Positions 1-5,099 of a stretch of DNA of 20,668 nt are shown one piece after another. The position numbers and the translations under genes were made by a program. Each line of letters opens with the position of its first letter. The stretch's first letter is position 1. Below the pieces are notes generated by a model. That model was not told the DNA's origin and did no database searches. It saw only the letters and a list, made by a program, of their open reading frames with translations. This DNA is from a virus: the IMG/VR virus record IMGVR_UViG_3300030099_004838, positions 1-20,668 of that record. One strand, given 5' to 3'.

Positions 1-1
1 C

Positions 2-58
2 GAAAAAGAGGCAATTAAGGCAGAAATAAGACCGGAGGATTTTACAAATGGACGATAG
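2..58 (+). CDS. C-terminal end of an upstream gene, partial
   Basis: The last 18 codons of a + strand frame enter from the left edge and stop at TAG. The peptide is charged (it begins EKEAIKAEIRPEDF) and looks coding. It overlaps the next start by 11 bases, the packing seen throughout the window. Nothing can be said about function, and a short frame like this could be open by chance. Confidence 0.45.
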   Translation, partial: EKEAIKAEIRPEDFTNGR

Positions 59-272
59 ATTATTTAGAACCATTCTAAAGAGATACGAGGCCAACATAGA
101 GGATGCACTATACAAAATACATTGCATCAACGATCAGCAACTGGTTATACCAGAACACATAGATATTACTGGAGAAATTGACAAACAACTGGATATTATC
201 GCTACAAACGAGGATAAACTAGCAGTTTTAAGGAAATACTATGTACCACAGGACACAAAGACAGTCTTATAG
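48..272 (+). CDS. Small acidic protein of unknown function
   Basis: A 74-residue protein preceded by a clear GGAGG ribosome site about 10 bases before the ATG, which fixes the start. It is mostly charged and polar, with predicted helices (DDRLFRTILKRYEANIEDAL) and no membrane segment or metal motif. I do not recognise the family. It overlaps the end of the preceding partial gene, so the two are probably cotranscribed. A non-coding stretch rich in repeats follows. Confidence 0.7.
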   Translation: MDDRLFRTILKRYEANIEDALYKIHCINDQQLVIPEHIDITGEIDKQLDIIATNEDKLAVLRKYYVPQDTKTVL

Positions 273-327
273 AGTTCTCACAGATAAATTAGACTTACCT
301 AAAAAAAACACGAAAAAAAAGTGGAAT

Positions 328-431
328 AATGTCCATTTACAAAATTATGTAGCAATACCAACAATTCTAGATCAATTTAGTGGACATTTTAGTGGACATT
401 TTTTGGTTTAGTGGACATTTTATAATGTCCA
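328..431 (+). repeat. Cluster of TGGACATT / AATGTCCA sites
   Basis: Three direct copies of AGTGGACATTTT begin near 379, 391 and 410, and inverted copies AATGTCCA lie at 328-335 and 424-431. The last direct and inverted copies form a hairpin or dyad: TGGACATT (412-419), loop TTAT, AATGTCCA (424-431). The cluster fills most of the gap between the first gene and the following small genes. The layout fits a multi-site operator or an iteron-like origin; which one is inference. A GC-only run (GCCGCCGCGCGCGCG) begins 11 bases downstream in otherwise AT-rich DNA. Confidence 0.75.
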
Positions 432-499
432 AAGTAGTAGTGCCGCCGCGCGCGCGTAAGGCTGGCAATGATGAGGTGATTTATCTGAGAGAACACTAA
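425..499 (+). CDS. Possible 24-residue leader peptide
   Basis: An ATG frame begins inside the dyad at 412-431 and encodes a 24-residue peptide (MSKVVVPPRARKAGND...). Its TAA overlaps the next ATG as TAATG, the same coupling used between large genes here. The frame stays open upstream to 371 through the direct repeats, so a GTG start is also possible. There is no good ribosome site. It could be a real leader peptide or a chance frame through the GC run. Confidence 0.3.
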   Translation: MSKVVVPPRARKAGNDEVIYLREH

Positions 500-720
500 T
501 GACTGAAGAAAATTTTTTTGATATATTCAATCGCATACACAACCCAGAGTATTACTATGCCTCGAAAAAAGACAAAAAGAAAACTAAATATAAATCCGCC
601 AAGCGTAGACGACCTGCCTTATCCAAAGGTAAGAGTCGAGTGGATCGATTGCGTAAGCGACAGCGGGTGGGCAAACGAAAAAGAATTCGACAAGATGAAA
701 CTAGCAACGCCGGTGAATGA
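499..720 (+). CDS. Possible small basic protein overlapping the next gene
   Basis: A 73-residue frame. Its first 21 residues (MTEENFFDIFNRIHNPEYYY) look coding, but the rest is a Lys/Arg-rich run lying out of phase over the better frame that starts at 557, and that basic half has the look of a shadow. Either the two genes truly overlap by 164 bases, or the first part is the original start of the downstream gene and a single-base change separates them. GAGAG 8 bases upstream is a weak ribosome site. Confidence 0.3.
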   Translation: MTEENFFDIFNRIHNPEYYYASKKDKKKTKYKSAKRRRPALSKGKSRVDRLRKRQRVGKRKRIRQDETSNAGE

Positions 721-853
721 GGGTTGGTTGTATTCGAAAGACAAGGAGTCAGTAAAGTTATTTGCAAGTTATGATAAAGATGAAGATGGTATTACTTTTG
801 GGGATCGGACGATGATTCCTCGCCAGTGGGTAAAGAAGATTCAGAAGTTGTAG
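557..853 (+). CDS. Conserved-looking phage protein of unknown function
   Basis: A 98-residue protein with a basic N-terminus (MPRKKTKRK) followed by a well-formed globular sequence (VRVEWIDCVSDSGWAN, then a SYDKDEDGITFGDR strand-rich part). The ATG at 557 is preferred over an earlier in-frame ATG at 518 because AGAG lies about 6 bases ahead and the extra residues look non-native. I recall similar small proteins in marine phages but know no function. Its last 62 bases overlap, in antisense, the 3' end of the small terminase gene. Confidence 0.7.
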   Translation: MPRKKTKRKLNINPPSVDDLPYPKVRVEWIDCVSDSGWANEKEFDKMKLATPVNEGWLYSKDKESVKLFASYDKDEDGITFGDRTMIPRQWVKKIQKL

Positions 854-1313
854 ATGGAGTCACATCAATTATTTGTGCGTAGTCGTCTAAAATTTGTTTC
901 ATTTTTGCTTCTAACTCTTGTTCTGACAGGTCCTCTAGTTTACCTGTTTTTATTATTTTCCTGTCTATGTATAATCCTGCTGCTTTTCCACGATTTGTTT
1001 CAGCGTTTACAGCTGCGCTCCAAGCGCCTTTTCTCAAAGCACCCTCTCTGATTTTACCTAGTTGTGCTACATGGTTTTCATAAGTAACTTCATGTTTACG
1101 TAAAAGTTCTTCTCGTAATTCACCTATGTATTTTACAACAAGAGGATGTTTCTTTGGACTGGTAAGACTAGATCCTTCAAACCTTGCGTTCTTCTCACTG
1201 TAACCAGCACGCTTAGCAGCTTCTGTTTTAGTAAGAGGTCCGTGTTCATCACCAAATACTAATAACTCGGCGAATCTCATTTGCATTTCTGTAAGTCTTT
1301 TTGGTAAACCCAT
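792..1313 (-). CDS. terS: Terminase small subunit
   Basis: A 173-residue protein of the phage small terminase type. The N-terminal LTEMQMRFAELLVFGD helix is followed by TKTEAAKRAGYSEKNARFEG (about residues 28-47), a helix-turn-helix that in this family binds the packaging site. A helical oligomerisation region follows (about 60-145, with GALRKGAWSAAVNAETNRGK). The tail is rich in Ser, Thr and Glu. TerS recognises phage DNA and regulates the ATPase and nuclease of TerL. ATG at 1313 is preferred; an in-frame TTG at 1349 would add 12 residues. The gene runs opposite to terL, about 4.2 kb away, and its 3' end overlaps a + strand gene by 62 bases. Confidence 0.85.
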   Translation of the reverse strand: MGLPKRLTEMQMRFAELLVFGDEHGPLTKTEAAKRAGYSEKNARFEGSSLTSPKKHPLVVKYIGELREELLRKHEVTYENHVAQLGKIREGALRKGAWSAAVNAETNRGKAAGLYIDRKIIKTGKLEDLSEQELEAKMKQILDDYAQIIDVTPSTTSESSLPTGEESSSDPQK

Positions 1314-1315
1314 AG

Positions 1316-1344
1316 TTGACAGTATAGGATATTTTGTGTAATAA
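1316..1344 (+). promoter_or_regulatory. Promoter-like site with TATAGGAT motif
   Basis: TTGACA (1316-1321), a 17-base spacer and TAATAA (1339-1344) lie just ahead of the ATG at 1356, which has no ribosome site. The spacer contains TATAGGATAT, a motif repeated at four other early gene starts. The predicted transcript would begin only a few bases before the ATG. The site lies between the divergent terS and coiled-coil genes. Confidence 0.45.
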
Positions 1345-1355
1345 TTCAAGCCAAC

Positions 1356-1607
1356 ATGACAGATGAAAGAATAGATGATGATAGAGGTGATTTAGATTTG
1401 ACAAAACAAATTGAAATGTTAAAGGCTCGTATAGCTGATTTAGAATCAATTGAAGAAACACACAGAAAGCTTAATCAAGAATTGCGTAAAGAGATATGGC
1501 AGTGGAAAGAAAAAGCTGGTCAAGTGGAAGCTCTTAAATCGAGAGTAGAACAGCAACAAGAACTAATAACAGAACTGTCAAATACAAATAGCAGATTAAG
1601 AAAATGA
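1356..1607 (+). CDS. Small coiled-coil protein
   Basis: An 83-residue protein that is nearly all predicted coiled coil from about residue 15 to the end (QIEMLKARIADLESIEE, then QVEALKSRVEQQQELITELS), with hydrophobic residues at heptad spacing. There is no catalytic motif. The start lacks a Shine-Dalgarno site and lies about 12 bases after a promoter-like -10 box, so a leaderless or near-leaderless transcript is possible. The stop overlaps the next start as ATGA. A role as an oligomerisation or adaptor protein is inference. Confidence 0.7.
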   Translation: MTDERIDDDRGDLDLTKQIEMLKARIADLESIEETHRKLNQELRKEIWQWKEKAGQVEALKSRVEQQQELITELSNTNSRLRK

Positions 1608-1843
1608 GAGTACAAGACTTACAACAATTTCTATCTAGTTTCACAGAAGGATCAGACGCAGTTAAAAATGCAATGATCTTTGTGGAGAAAGATGGTAAAT
1701 TACACGAAGTTAAAAGAATGGAAGTGCATGAGAATACACAACCAATTCTTGGACACAAGGGGCATACAGCTCATAGACTTGTAATCAAAACAGAAAAACC
1801 TTCTAGTATTATTTTGCCAGACAAACTACAGAAGGACTATTAA
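1604..1843 (+). CDS. Small conserved-type protein of unknown function
   Basis: A 79-residue protein joined to the preceding coiled-coil gene by an ATGA overlap, which suggests translational coupling. The sequence has a helical start (VQDLQQFLSSFTEG), a beta-rich middle (NAMIFVEKDGKLHEVKRMEV) and a GHKGHTAHRLVIKTEKPS ending. The GHTAHR(L/I)V(I/L)KT ending reminds me of a small family seen beside nucleases in marine phages, but this is from memory and no activity is known. Confidence 0.7.
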   Translation: MRVQDLQQFLSSFTEGSDAVKNAMIFVEKDGKLHEVKRMEVHENTQPILGHKGHTAHRLVIKTEKPSSIILPDKLQKDY

Positions 1844-1872
1844 ATGGATGACGACGTTGGCTCGAAAAACAC

Positions 1873-2244
1873 ATGGGTCCAGAGGCTAAACTTTATCAAA
1901 ATCTTCGTAAATCTATACCGGAAATATCTTGGATTAGACTTGAAAATATTAGCTTACATGGCACTCCCGATCTATTGGGCTATAATAATTCTGGCCACTT
2001 TTTCACACTAGAACTAAAGACAACAAAGGGCAACAAGATACGATTCAGCCCACATCAAATTGCGTTCCATGAAAGGCACCCACAGAATACTTTTATCATG
2101 GTCCAGGCCCTTGGTCCTGGTACCATAAAACTTTTTGAGGGAAGGTATATCAATGACCTATTGAGGGAAGGTTTCAAGTTCCATGGAGCTTGTAGCTTGG
2201 AGCTTGACGCTTGTCGCTTGTATCTATCGAGGCTTGGAGCTTGA
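1873..2244 (+). CDS. VRR-NUC-type PD-(D/E)xK nuclease
   Basis: A 123-residue nuclease-like protein. The core is visible: an early Glu (E4), then LHGTPDLLGY with D33, a strand with LELKT (E47, K49), and HQIAF with Q62. This GxPDL...ELK...Q pattern is the VRR-NUC arrangement, whose members act on branched or structured DNA or in recombination and modification systems. The fold assignment is well supported; the substrate is unknown. The start has a weak ribosome site, and no in-frame ATG lies upstream before a stop. The last 20 residues (after about 104) are encoded by the GCTTGNN array, so the native C-terminus may have been replaced or extended by repeat growth. Confidence 0.8.
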   Translation: MGPEAKLYQNLRKSIPEISWIRLENISLHGTPDLLGYNNSGHFFTLELKTTKGNKIRFSPHQIAFHERHPQNTFIMVQALGPGTIKLFEGRYINDLLREGFKFHGACSLELDACRLYLSRLGA

Positions 2245-2299
2245 AGCTTGGCGCTTGTCGCTTGCAGCTTGTTGCTTGTCGCTTGCAGCTTGGGGCTTG
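2188..2299 (+). repeat. GCTTGNN heptad array, 15 units
   Basis: Fifteen exact GCTTG pentamers lie at strict 7-base spacing: five from 2188 to 2216 and ten from 2232 to 2295, with one 16-base break between the blocks. The two other bases of each heptad vary freely (TA, GA, AC, TC, GC, CA, TT, GG and others). An array with a fixed core and variable pair is unlike ordinary slippage repeats. It is read as the C-terminus of the + strand nuclease, and on the - strand as a repetitive tail (QAASDKQQAASDK). Related short arrays lie at 2964-2975 and 3118-3178. Confidence 0.9.
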
Positions 2300-2454
2300 A
2301 GGCCCGGACCAGGTCGCACGCCCTGAGACTCCGTCGAGTCGTCGTAGCTAATGGCCTGATCCGATTGTTGCTGGCCGCCCACTACTGGTTGGCGGGATTC
2401 TGCCAGCTTATTACGCTTGCGTAATTCTTTATAATATTTTGGGTGTCTCCACAT
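2224..2454 (-). CDS. Small protein with repeat-derived tail
   Basis: A 76-residue protein whose start lies one base after the stop of the Gp88-like gene, so it is probably coupled to it. The N-terminus (MWRHPKYYKELRKRNKLAE) looks like a real folded or basic helical segment. From about residue 52 it becomes low-complexity, with two seven-residue repeats (QAASDKQ, QAASDKR) that are the antisense reading of the GCTTGNN array. It ends 21 bases inside the opposing nuclease gene. The function is unknown. Confidence 0.55.
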   Translation of the reverse strand: MWRHPKYYKELRKRNKLAESRQPVVGGQQQSDQAISYDDSTESQGVRPGPGLKPQAASDKQQAASDKRQASSSKPR

Positions 2455-2455
2455 G

Positions 2456-3082
2456 TCAATGAGCCCAGTATGATATATTTTTTATTTCAGAATTCCAGCA
2501 CATTCTGCAGTCTCTGCATTCATTGTTTTGCTTAGGGGCTGGACAGCTGCGGGAGGTAGCGCCAAACCAGGGCTTGTCACCTGTGATCACGCTTGAGCTG
2601 TTGGGCCACGAATCAGGCGCCAGCTGGTCAACCATTGGCGCGCTAAATCGTATGACTAAATTTGTAGGCTTGTCCTTCAGGTGAGCTTTGATCCAGGCTT
2701 CTCTGGTCGGTAACCAGTGACGCTTGCCAGGTGTCAACCTGCATACAGCGTAGATCTTCTTTAAGTGATCTAAGTCCTGGACGTCTCCGCTGTCATGCCA
2801 TCGGAATACATCCGGCTTTTTACTGTTGATTAAGTGAGCCATAGCCTGAACCCATTGCGGGTCCTTGATGGCTGCCAGCCGCCTGTACTGTGCATCCTGG
2901 ACAACCTTAAAAACATAACAACCTTTGAGCGCATAACAATCATAACAGACTGAGCCCTTGACAGCTTGGAGCTTGCCGCCTGTCTTGCATTCCTTGGCAG
3001 GTAAACCAATTGACCAGCCAGGCATCTTTGAAGGCTTGGACAGCGAACCACCTATAATTTTTAATGCTGTTTCTGTTTTCAT
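2456..3082 (-). CDS. Gp88-like cysteine-rich phage protein
   Basis: A 208-residue protein resembling the Gp88 family of phage proteins, recognised from memory by the MPGWSIGLPAKEC start, CYDCYA, FRWHDSGD (93-100) and HWLPTRE (122-128). It has two Cys clusters: C32, C46, C49, C55, and a C-terminal C180-x8-C189-x2-C192-x2-C195. These suggest a bound metal or iron-sulfur centre; that is inference and the family's reaction is unknown to me. The start is fixed by ATG at 3082 and a promoter-like sequence immediately upstream. The local DNA is richer in GC and in Trp, Arg and Cys codons than the neighbouring + strand genes, which hints at separate acquisition. Confidence 0.75.
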   Translation of the reverse strand: MKTETALKIIGGSLSKPSKMPGWSIGLPAKECKTGGKLQAVKGSVCYDCYALKGCYVFKVVQDAQYRRLAAIKDPQWVQAMAHLINSKKPDVFRWHDSGDVQDLDHLKKIYAVCRLTPGKRHWLPTREAWIKAHLKDKPTNLVIRFSAPMVDQLAPDSWPNSSSVITGDKPWFGATSRSCPAPKQNNECRDCRMCWNSEIKNISYWAH

Positions 3083-3088
3083 ATGTCC

Positions 3089-3117
3089 TTTATAATCCTA
3101 TAATTCTTTCTTGTCAA
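3089..3117 (-). promoter_or_regulatory. Strong promoter-like sequence for the Gp88-like gene
   Basis: On the - strand TTGACA (3117-3112) is followed by exactly 17 bases and TATAAA (3094-3089). The spacer contains TATAGGAT (3102-3095). Only six bases separate the -10 box from the ATG at 3082, so the transcript should begin at or next to the start codon. The AAAGG just before the ATG would then not be fully transcribed. Confidence 0.6.
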
Positions 3118-3178
3118 GCTTGAAGCTTGAAGCTCCGGGCTTATCTAGAATCCACTGGAGCTTGAAGCTTGTGGCTTG
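3118..3178 (+). repeat. Short GCTTGNN runs
   Basis: GCTTG occurs at 3118, 3125, 3160, 3167 and 3174, again in steps of seven within each run, with degenerate members (GCTCC at 3132, GCCGA at 3181). The core and period match the long array at 2188-2299, 0.9 kb away on the other side of the Gp88-like gene. Another pair at 2964 and 2971 lies inside that gene and encodes part of GGKLQAVKG. Confidence 0.8.
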
Positions 3179-3384
3179 TAGCCGACCAGTGAGGCCAGCC
3201 GCGTTATTTAACGAAGCGTCGCTCCAGCCTACTGATCCCAGGTCCATTAGATTCGCTGGCATTGCTAAGAGGCCGTCTGCTAATAGACCAGGGATCAATT
3301 CTAGCTGTGCGTGTGTTTGGATCTCTTTCAATCTACTTTACACCACAACCAGAAGTTGTCCCAGTCAATTTGAGACCGAATAAA

Positions 3385-3444
3385 TTCATTCAAATTAACT
3401 AATCCTATATAATACTTGACAATCCTTTTGTCAAGTGCTAAAAA
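3385..3444 (+). promoter_or_regulatory. Promoter region with TTGACAA dyad
   Basis: Two overlapping promoter readings are possible. The first is TTCATT (3385-3390), 17 bases, TATAAT (3408-3413). The second is TTGACA (3416-3421), 17 bases, TAAAAA (3439-3444) preceded by TGC. ATCCTATATAAT (3402-3413) carries the early-region motif. A perfect dyad CTTGACAA (3415-3422), loop TCCTT, TTGTCAAG (3428-3435) lies at the start point of the first and over the -35 of the second, a natural operator position. Confidence 0.5.
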
Positions 3445-3478
3445 CAAATCAATGCAAACAAATACAGAAAGAGGTAAA

Positions 3479-4456
3479 ATGACTAGAATAAGACTAAATC
3501 AAGAGTATCGGAACAAGATTGCAAATAGAATAAAAGTACACTTGCAACAAGAAGATACTCACGAAAAACAAACTTACGACCAATTAAAAGGCGATCAAAT
3601 TAAGTTGAATGACGACGCTTGGAAAATGGCAGAAAAAATTGTTCGTAGGCATTACACAGACGAAGATGTTGAGAAAGCTTGGTATCTTCAAAATAAATTT
3701 GAAAATGTTTCGACTATTGCAAAAGATAGTTGTTTTCATTTTCATTATATTGGTACAAAAGAAGACAGAGATTATGACAATAATCCTATTACTAAAGAGG
3801 CAACAATAGAAAAACACTTTGATTTTAGATTAAATGGTAGTTTTGACCTTGATAGTAATTACTCTAGTAATAGAGATAATGCTTATGGTTATGCTTTGTA
3901 TCGAGATGAAATCAATGCACAAGAAAATTGCAACGCAGATATTTTGATTGAACAAGAGGGAAAAGATCAAAACCCACACTTGACAAAATATACTGAAAAC
4001 AACAATAGATATCTTGGCAATGATGATAGTGGTTATGGCAAACAATGGAACGAAAAATATCAATTAGATATAATTGGTAGAGATTATTGTAGAGACAGAT
4101 CAATAGCTTGTTCCGAAGATGAGTTTATGTTTTTAATGGATTGGAAAAAACAGAAAACAAAATTTGTTATAGCCCACGAAAAATGGATTAAATCTATTTT
4201 AAACCAAATGAAAGAAATTAAACTTGGTTTAAAAGGATATAAATATCTTGATGAGGCGATTGAGTTATGTACTGAATTAGGTCTTGCAATTACTGACGCA
4301 GAAATAATTAGAACAAACTCTACTGGCTTAACTATCTACAATCCAAAAAATCTTGCAGATAGAGTTAAGAGTATGAAGAACAAAAGAGAGAAAACTAGAG
4401 CAGAAAAAATAGCAGAAAGATTGCTCTATGAAAAACAACAACAAGCATTAAACTAA
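3479..4456 (+). CDS. 325-residue protein of unknown function
   Basis: The ATG at 3479 is chosen because AGAGGT lies a few bases upstream and the residues after it (MTRIRLNQEYRNKIANRI) start a coherent basic helix; an earlier in-frame TTG would begin inside the operator dyad. The protein is hydrophilic, with a helical N-terminal part, an Asn/Asp/Tyr-rich middle (about 105-215) and a helical, Lys-rich C-terminus that looks like a coiled coil (KNKREKTRAEKIAERLLYEK). It has no membrane segment or catalytic motif that I can see. It resembles unnamed proteins of marine phages from memory. It opens a short + strand operon-like run. Confidence 0.8.
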   Translation: MTRIRLNQEYRNKIANRIKVHLQQEDTHEKQTYDQLKGDQIKLNDDAWKMAEKIVRRHYTDEDVEKAWYLQNKFENVSTIAKDSCFHFHYIGTKEDRDYDNNPITKEATIEKHFDFRLNGSFDLDSNYSSNRDNAYGYALYRDEINAQENCNADILIEQEGKDQNPHLTKYTENNNRYLGNDDSGYGKQWNEKYQLDIIGRDYCRDRSIACSEDEFMFLMDWKKQKTKFVIAHEKWIKSILNQMKEIKLGLKGYKYLDEAIELCTELGLAITDAEIIRTNSTGLTIYNPKNLADRVKSMKNKREKTRAEKIAERLLYEKQQQALN

Positions 4457-4459
4457 TGC

Positions 4460-4492
4460 TTGACACCCTATCCTATTTAATATAGGATAGGG
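4460..4492 (+). promoter_or_regulatory. TTGACA followed by 11-base inverted repeat
   Basis: TTGACA (4460-4465) is followed directly by a perfect inverted repeat: CCCTATCCTAT (4466-4476), loop TTAAT, ATAGGATAGGG (4482-4492). TAGGAT (4483-4488) lies 17 bases from TTGACA and could serve as the -10. The repeat may be an operator over the promoter core or a hairpin in the RNA. It has no T tract, so a terminator is less likely. Confidence 0.55.
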
Positions 4493-4512
4493 ACAGAAAG
4501 AGAGAAATAAAT

Positions 4513-4698
4513 ATGACTAAAACATTTTACATAACTTATTGGGCGAGTAAGCACAAAAAACATATTACTCGTAAAGGCAAACACGACGACAAAAGCAGAT
4601 ATGGTGTTGCAAAAAATGGAACACCTTATTATGTTTACTATGATTTAGACGCACACGGATATAGAACTGCGACTACGTCTTGGAAAGTGAGACACTAA
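4513..4698 (+). CDS. Small basic protein, unknown
   Basis: A 61-residue protein rich in Lys, His and Tyr (YITYWASKHKKHITRKGKHDD, then GTPYYVYYDLDAHGYR). It probably folds as a small beta-rich domain. AGAGAG about 10 bases before the ATG serves as ribosome site. It follows a promoter-like site with a strong inverted repeat and is directly abutted by a 24-residue membrane peptide gene, starting a chain of touching genes. The family is not recognised. Confidence 0.7.
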   Translation: MTKTFYITYWASKHKKHITRKGKHDDKSRYGVAKNGTPYYVYYDLDAHGYRTATTSWKVRH

Positions 4699-4773
4699 AT
4701 GGATATGCATTTATTTTGGATATTGATGATAGTGGTATTTCATCTATTTATTTTAATGGGGTTACCACGATGA
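4699..4773 (+). CDS. 24-residue membrane micropeptide
   Basis: The ATG directly follows the TAA of the preceding gene, and the TGA overlaps the next ATG as ATGA. The peptide is one hydrophobic helix: FWILMIVVFHLFILMGL flanked by a short MDMH start and a PR end. Exact fitting between two genes on both sides argues for a real gene. It could be a small membrane-active protein (holin- or inhibitor-like) or act in translational coupling. Shine-Dalgarno support is weak (GGAAAG about 12 bases upstream). Confidence 0.5.
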   Translation: MDMHLFWILMIVVFHLFILMGLPR

Positions 4774-5084
4774 CTTTTAAATGGTGTCACGGACCACACT
4801 GCCATACTCATCAAACACTTGATAGGATAAGAGGCAGTAAGGGAAACAAAGTTCTAAGAACTAGAAAGATAAAAGAAACCCAATGGAATAGAAATTCTGT
4901 TTGGTCCGTGTTCTGTAGTCAAACTTGTTATACTGAGTTCTTTTATCAACATTGGGGCGAGGTAATTAAGATTGCACCGAGGAACGGACCCCTTGAAACA
5001 CCAATCAATGACCCTAAGAAAAAAGAAAATCGATATGGTTGGGCTCATTGGGATATTGAAAAGAAAGTAGTTGACAATGCTTGA
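4770..5084 (+). CDS. Small Cys/His protein, probable zinc finger
   Basis: A 104-residue protein starting at the ATG of the ATGA overlap; an in-frame TTG 90 bases earlier is less likely because it lies inside the previous gene. Residues 6-13 (CHGPHCHTH) and VFCSQTCYTEFF near residue 50 give a C-x4-C ... C-x3-C set with extra His, a zinc ribbon or treble-clef-like arrangement. A basic stretch (RGSKGNKVLRTRKIKE) between them could contact nucleic acid. The function is inferred only as metal and perhaps DNA or RNA binding. Confidence 0.65.
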   Translation: MTFKWCHGPHCHTHQTLDRIRGSKGNKVLRTRKIKETQWNRNSVWSVFCSQTCYTEFFYQHWGEVIKIAPRNGPLETPINDPKKKENRYGWAHWDIEKKVVDNA

Positions 5085-5099
5085 TCTATCCTATATGTT
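5071..5099 (+). promoter_or_regulatory. Promoter-like site with CTATCCTATAT
   Basis: TTGACA (5071-5076), 17 bases and TATGTT (5094-5099). CTATCCTATAT (5086-5096) repeats the early-region motif, and AGGATAT (5102-5108) gives a partial inverted partner. It lies inside the overlap between two genes. If used, it would favour a downstream in-frame ATG (5107) for the next gene. Confidence 0.35.

Larger units (their letters stand above)
3083..3478. other. Intergenic region with promoters and heptads
   Basis: No convincing gene lies in this 396-base divergent gap. It holds a near-consensus - strand promoter (3089-3117), two short GCTTGNN runs (3118-3178), a GC-richer middle and a + strand promoter region with a dyad (3385-3444). 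A - strand TTG-started frame (3098-3331) encodes a sequence of fairly protein-like texture (LIPGLLADGLLAMPANLMDL) but overlaps the promoter, so I treat it as a possible gene remnant. Confidence 0.6.

Noticed and set aside
854-1051. Hydrophobic + strand frame resembling a membrane protein
   Set aside because: It lies entirely antisense to terS, whose protein is recognised, and has no ribosome site.
2188-2299. CRISPR-like array
   Set aside because: The unit is only seven bases with a two-base variable part; there are no spacers of CRISPR length and no cas genes.
3098-3331. - strand 77-residue frame as a gene
   Set aside because: It starts at TTG, overlaps the promoter of the Gp88-like gene and ends in heptad sequence; part may be an old gene remnant, but the support is too weak for a gene call.
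3333-3470. Trp-rich - strand open frame ending near 3333 (DWDNFWLWCKVD)
   Set aside because: Protein-like at its end but has no ATG and crosses the promoter and dyad; possibly a gene fragment, not supportable.
4680-4769. TTG start 30 codons upstream for the Cys/His protein
   Set aside because: It would overlap the stop of the preceding gene and the membrane peptide; the ATG of the ATGA overlap fits the local pattern better.
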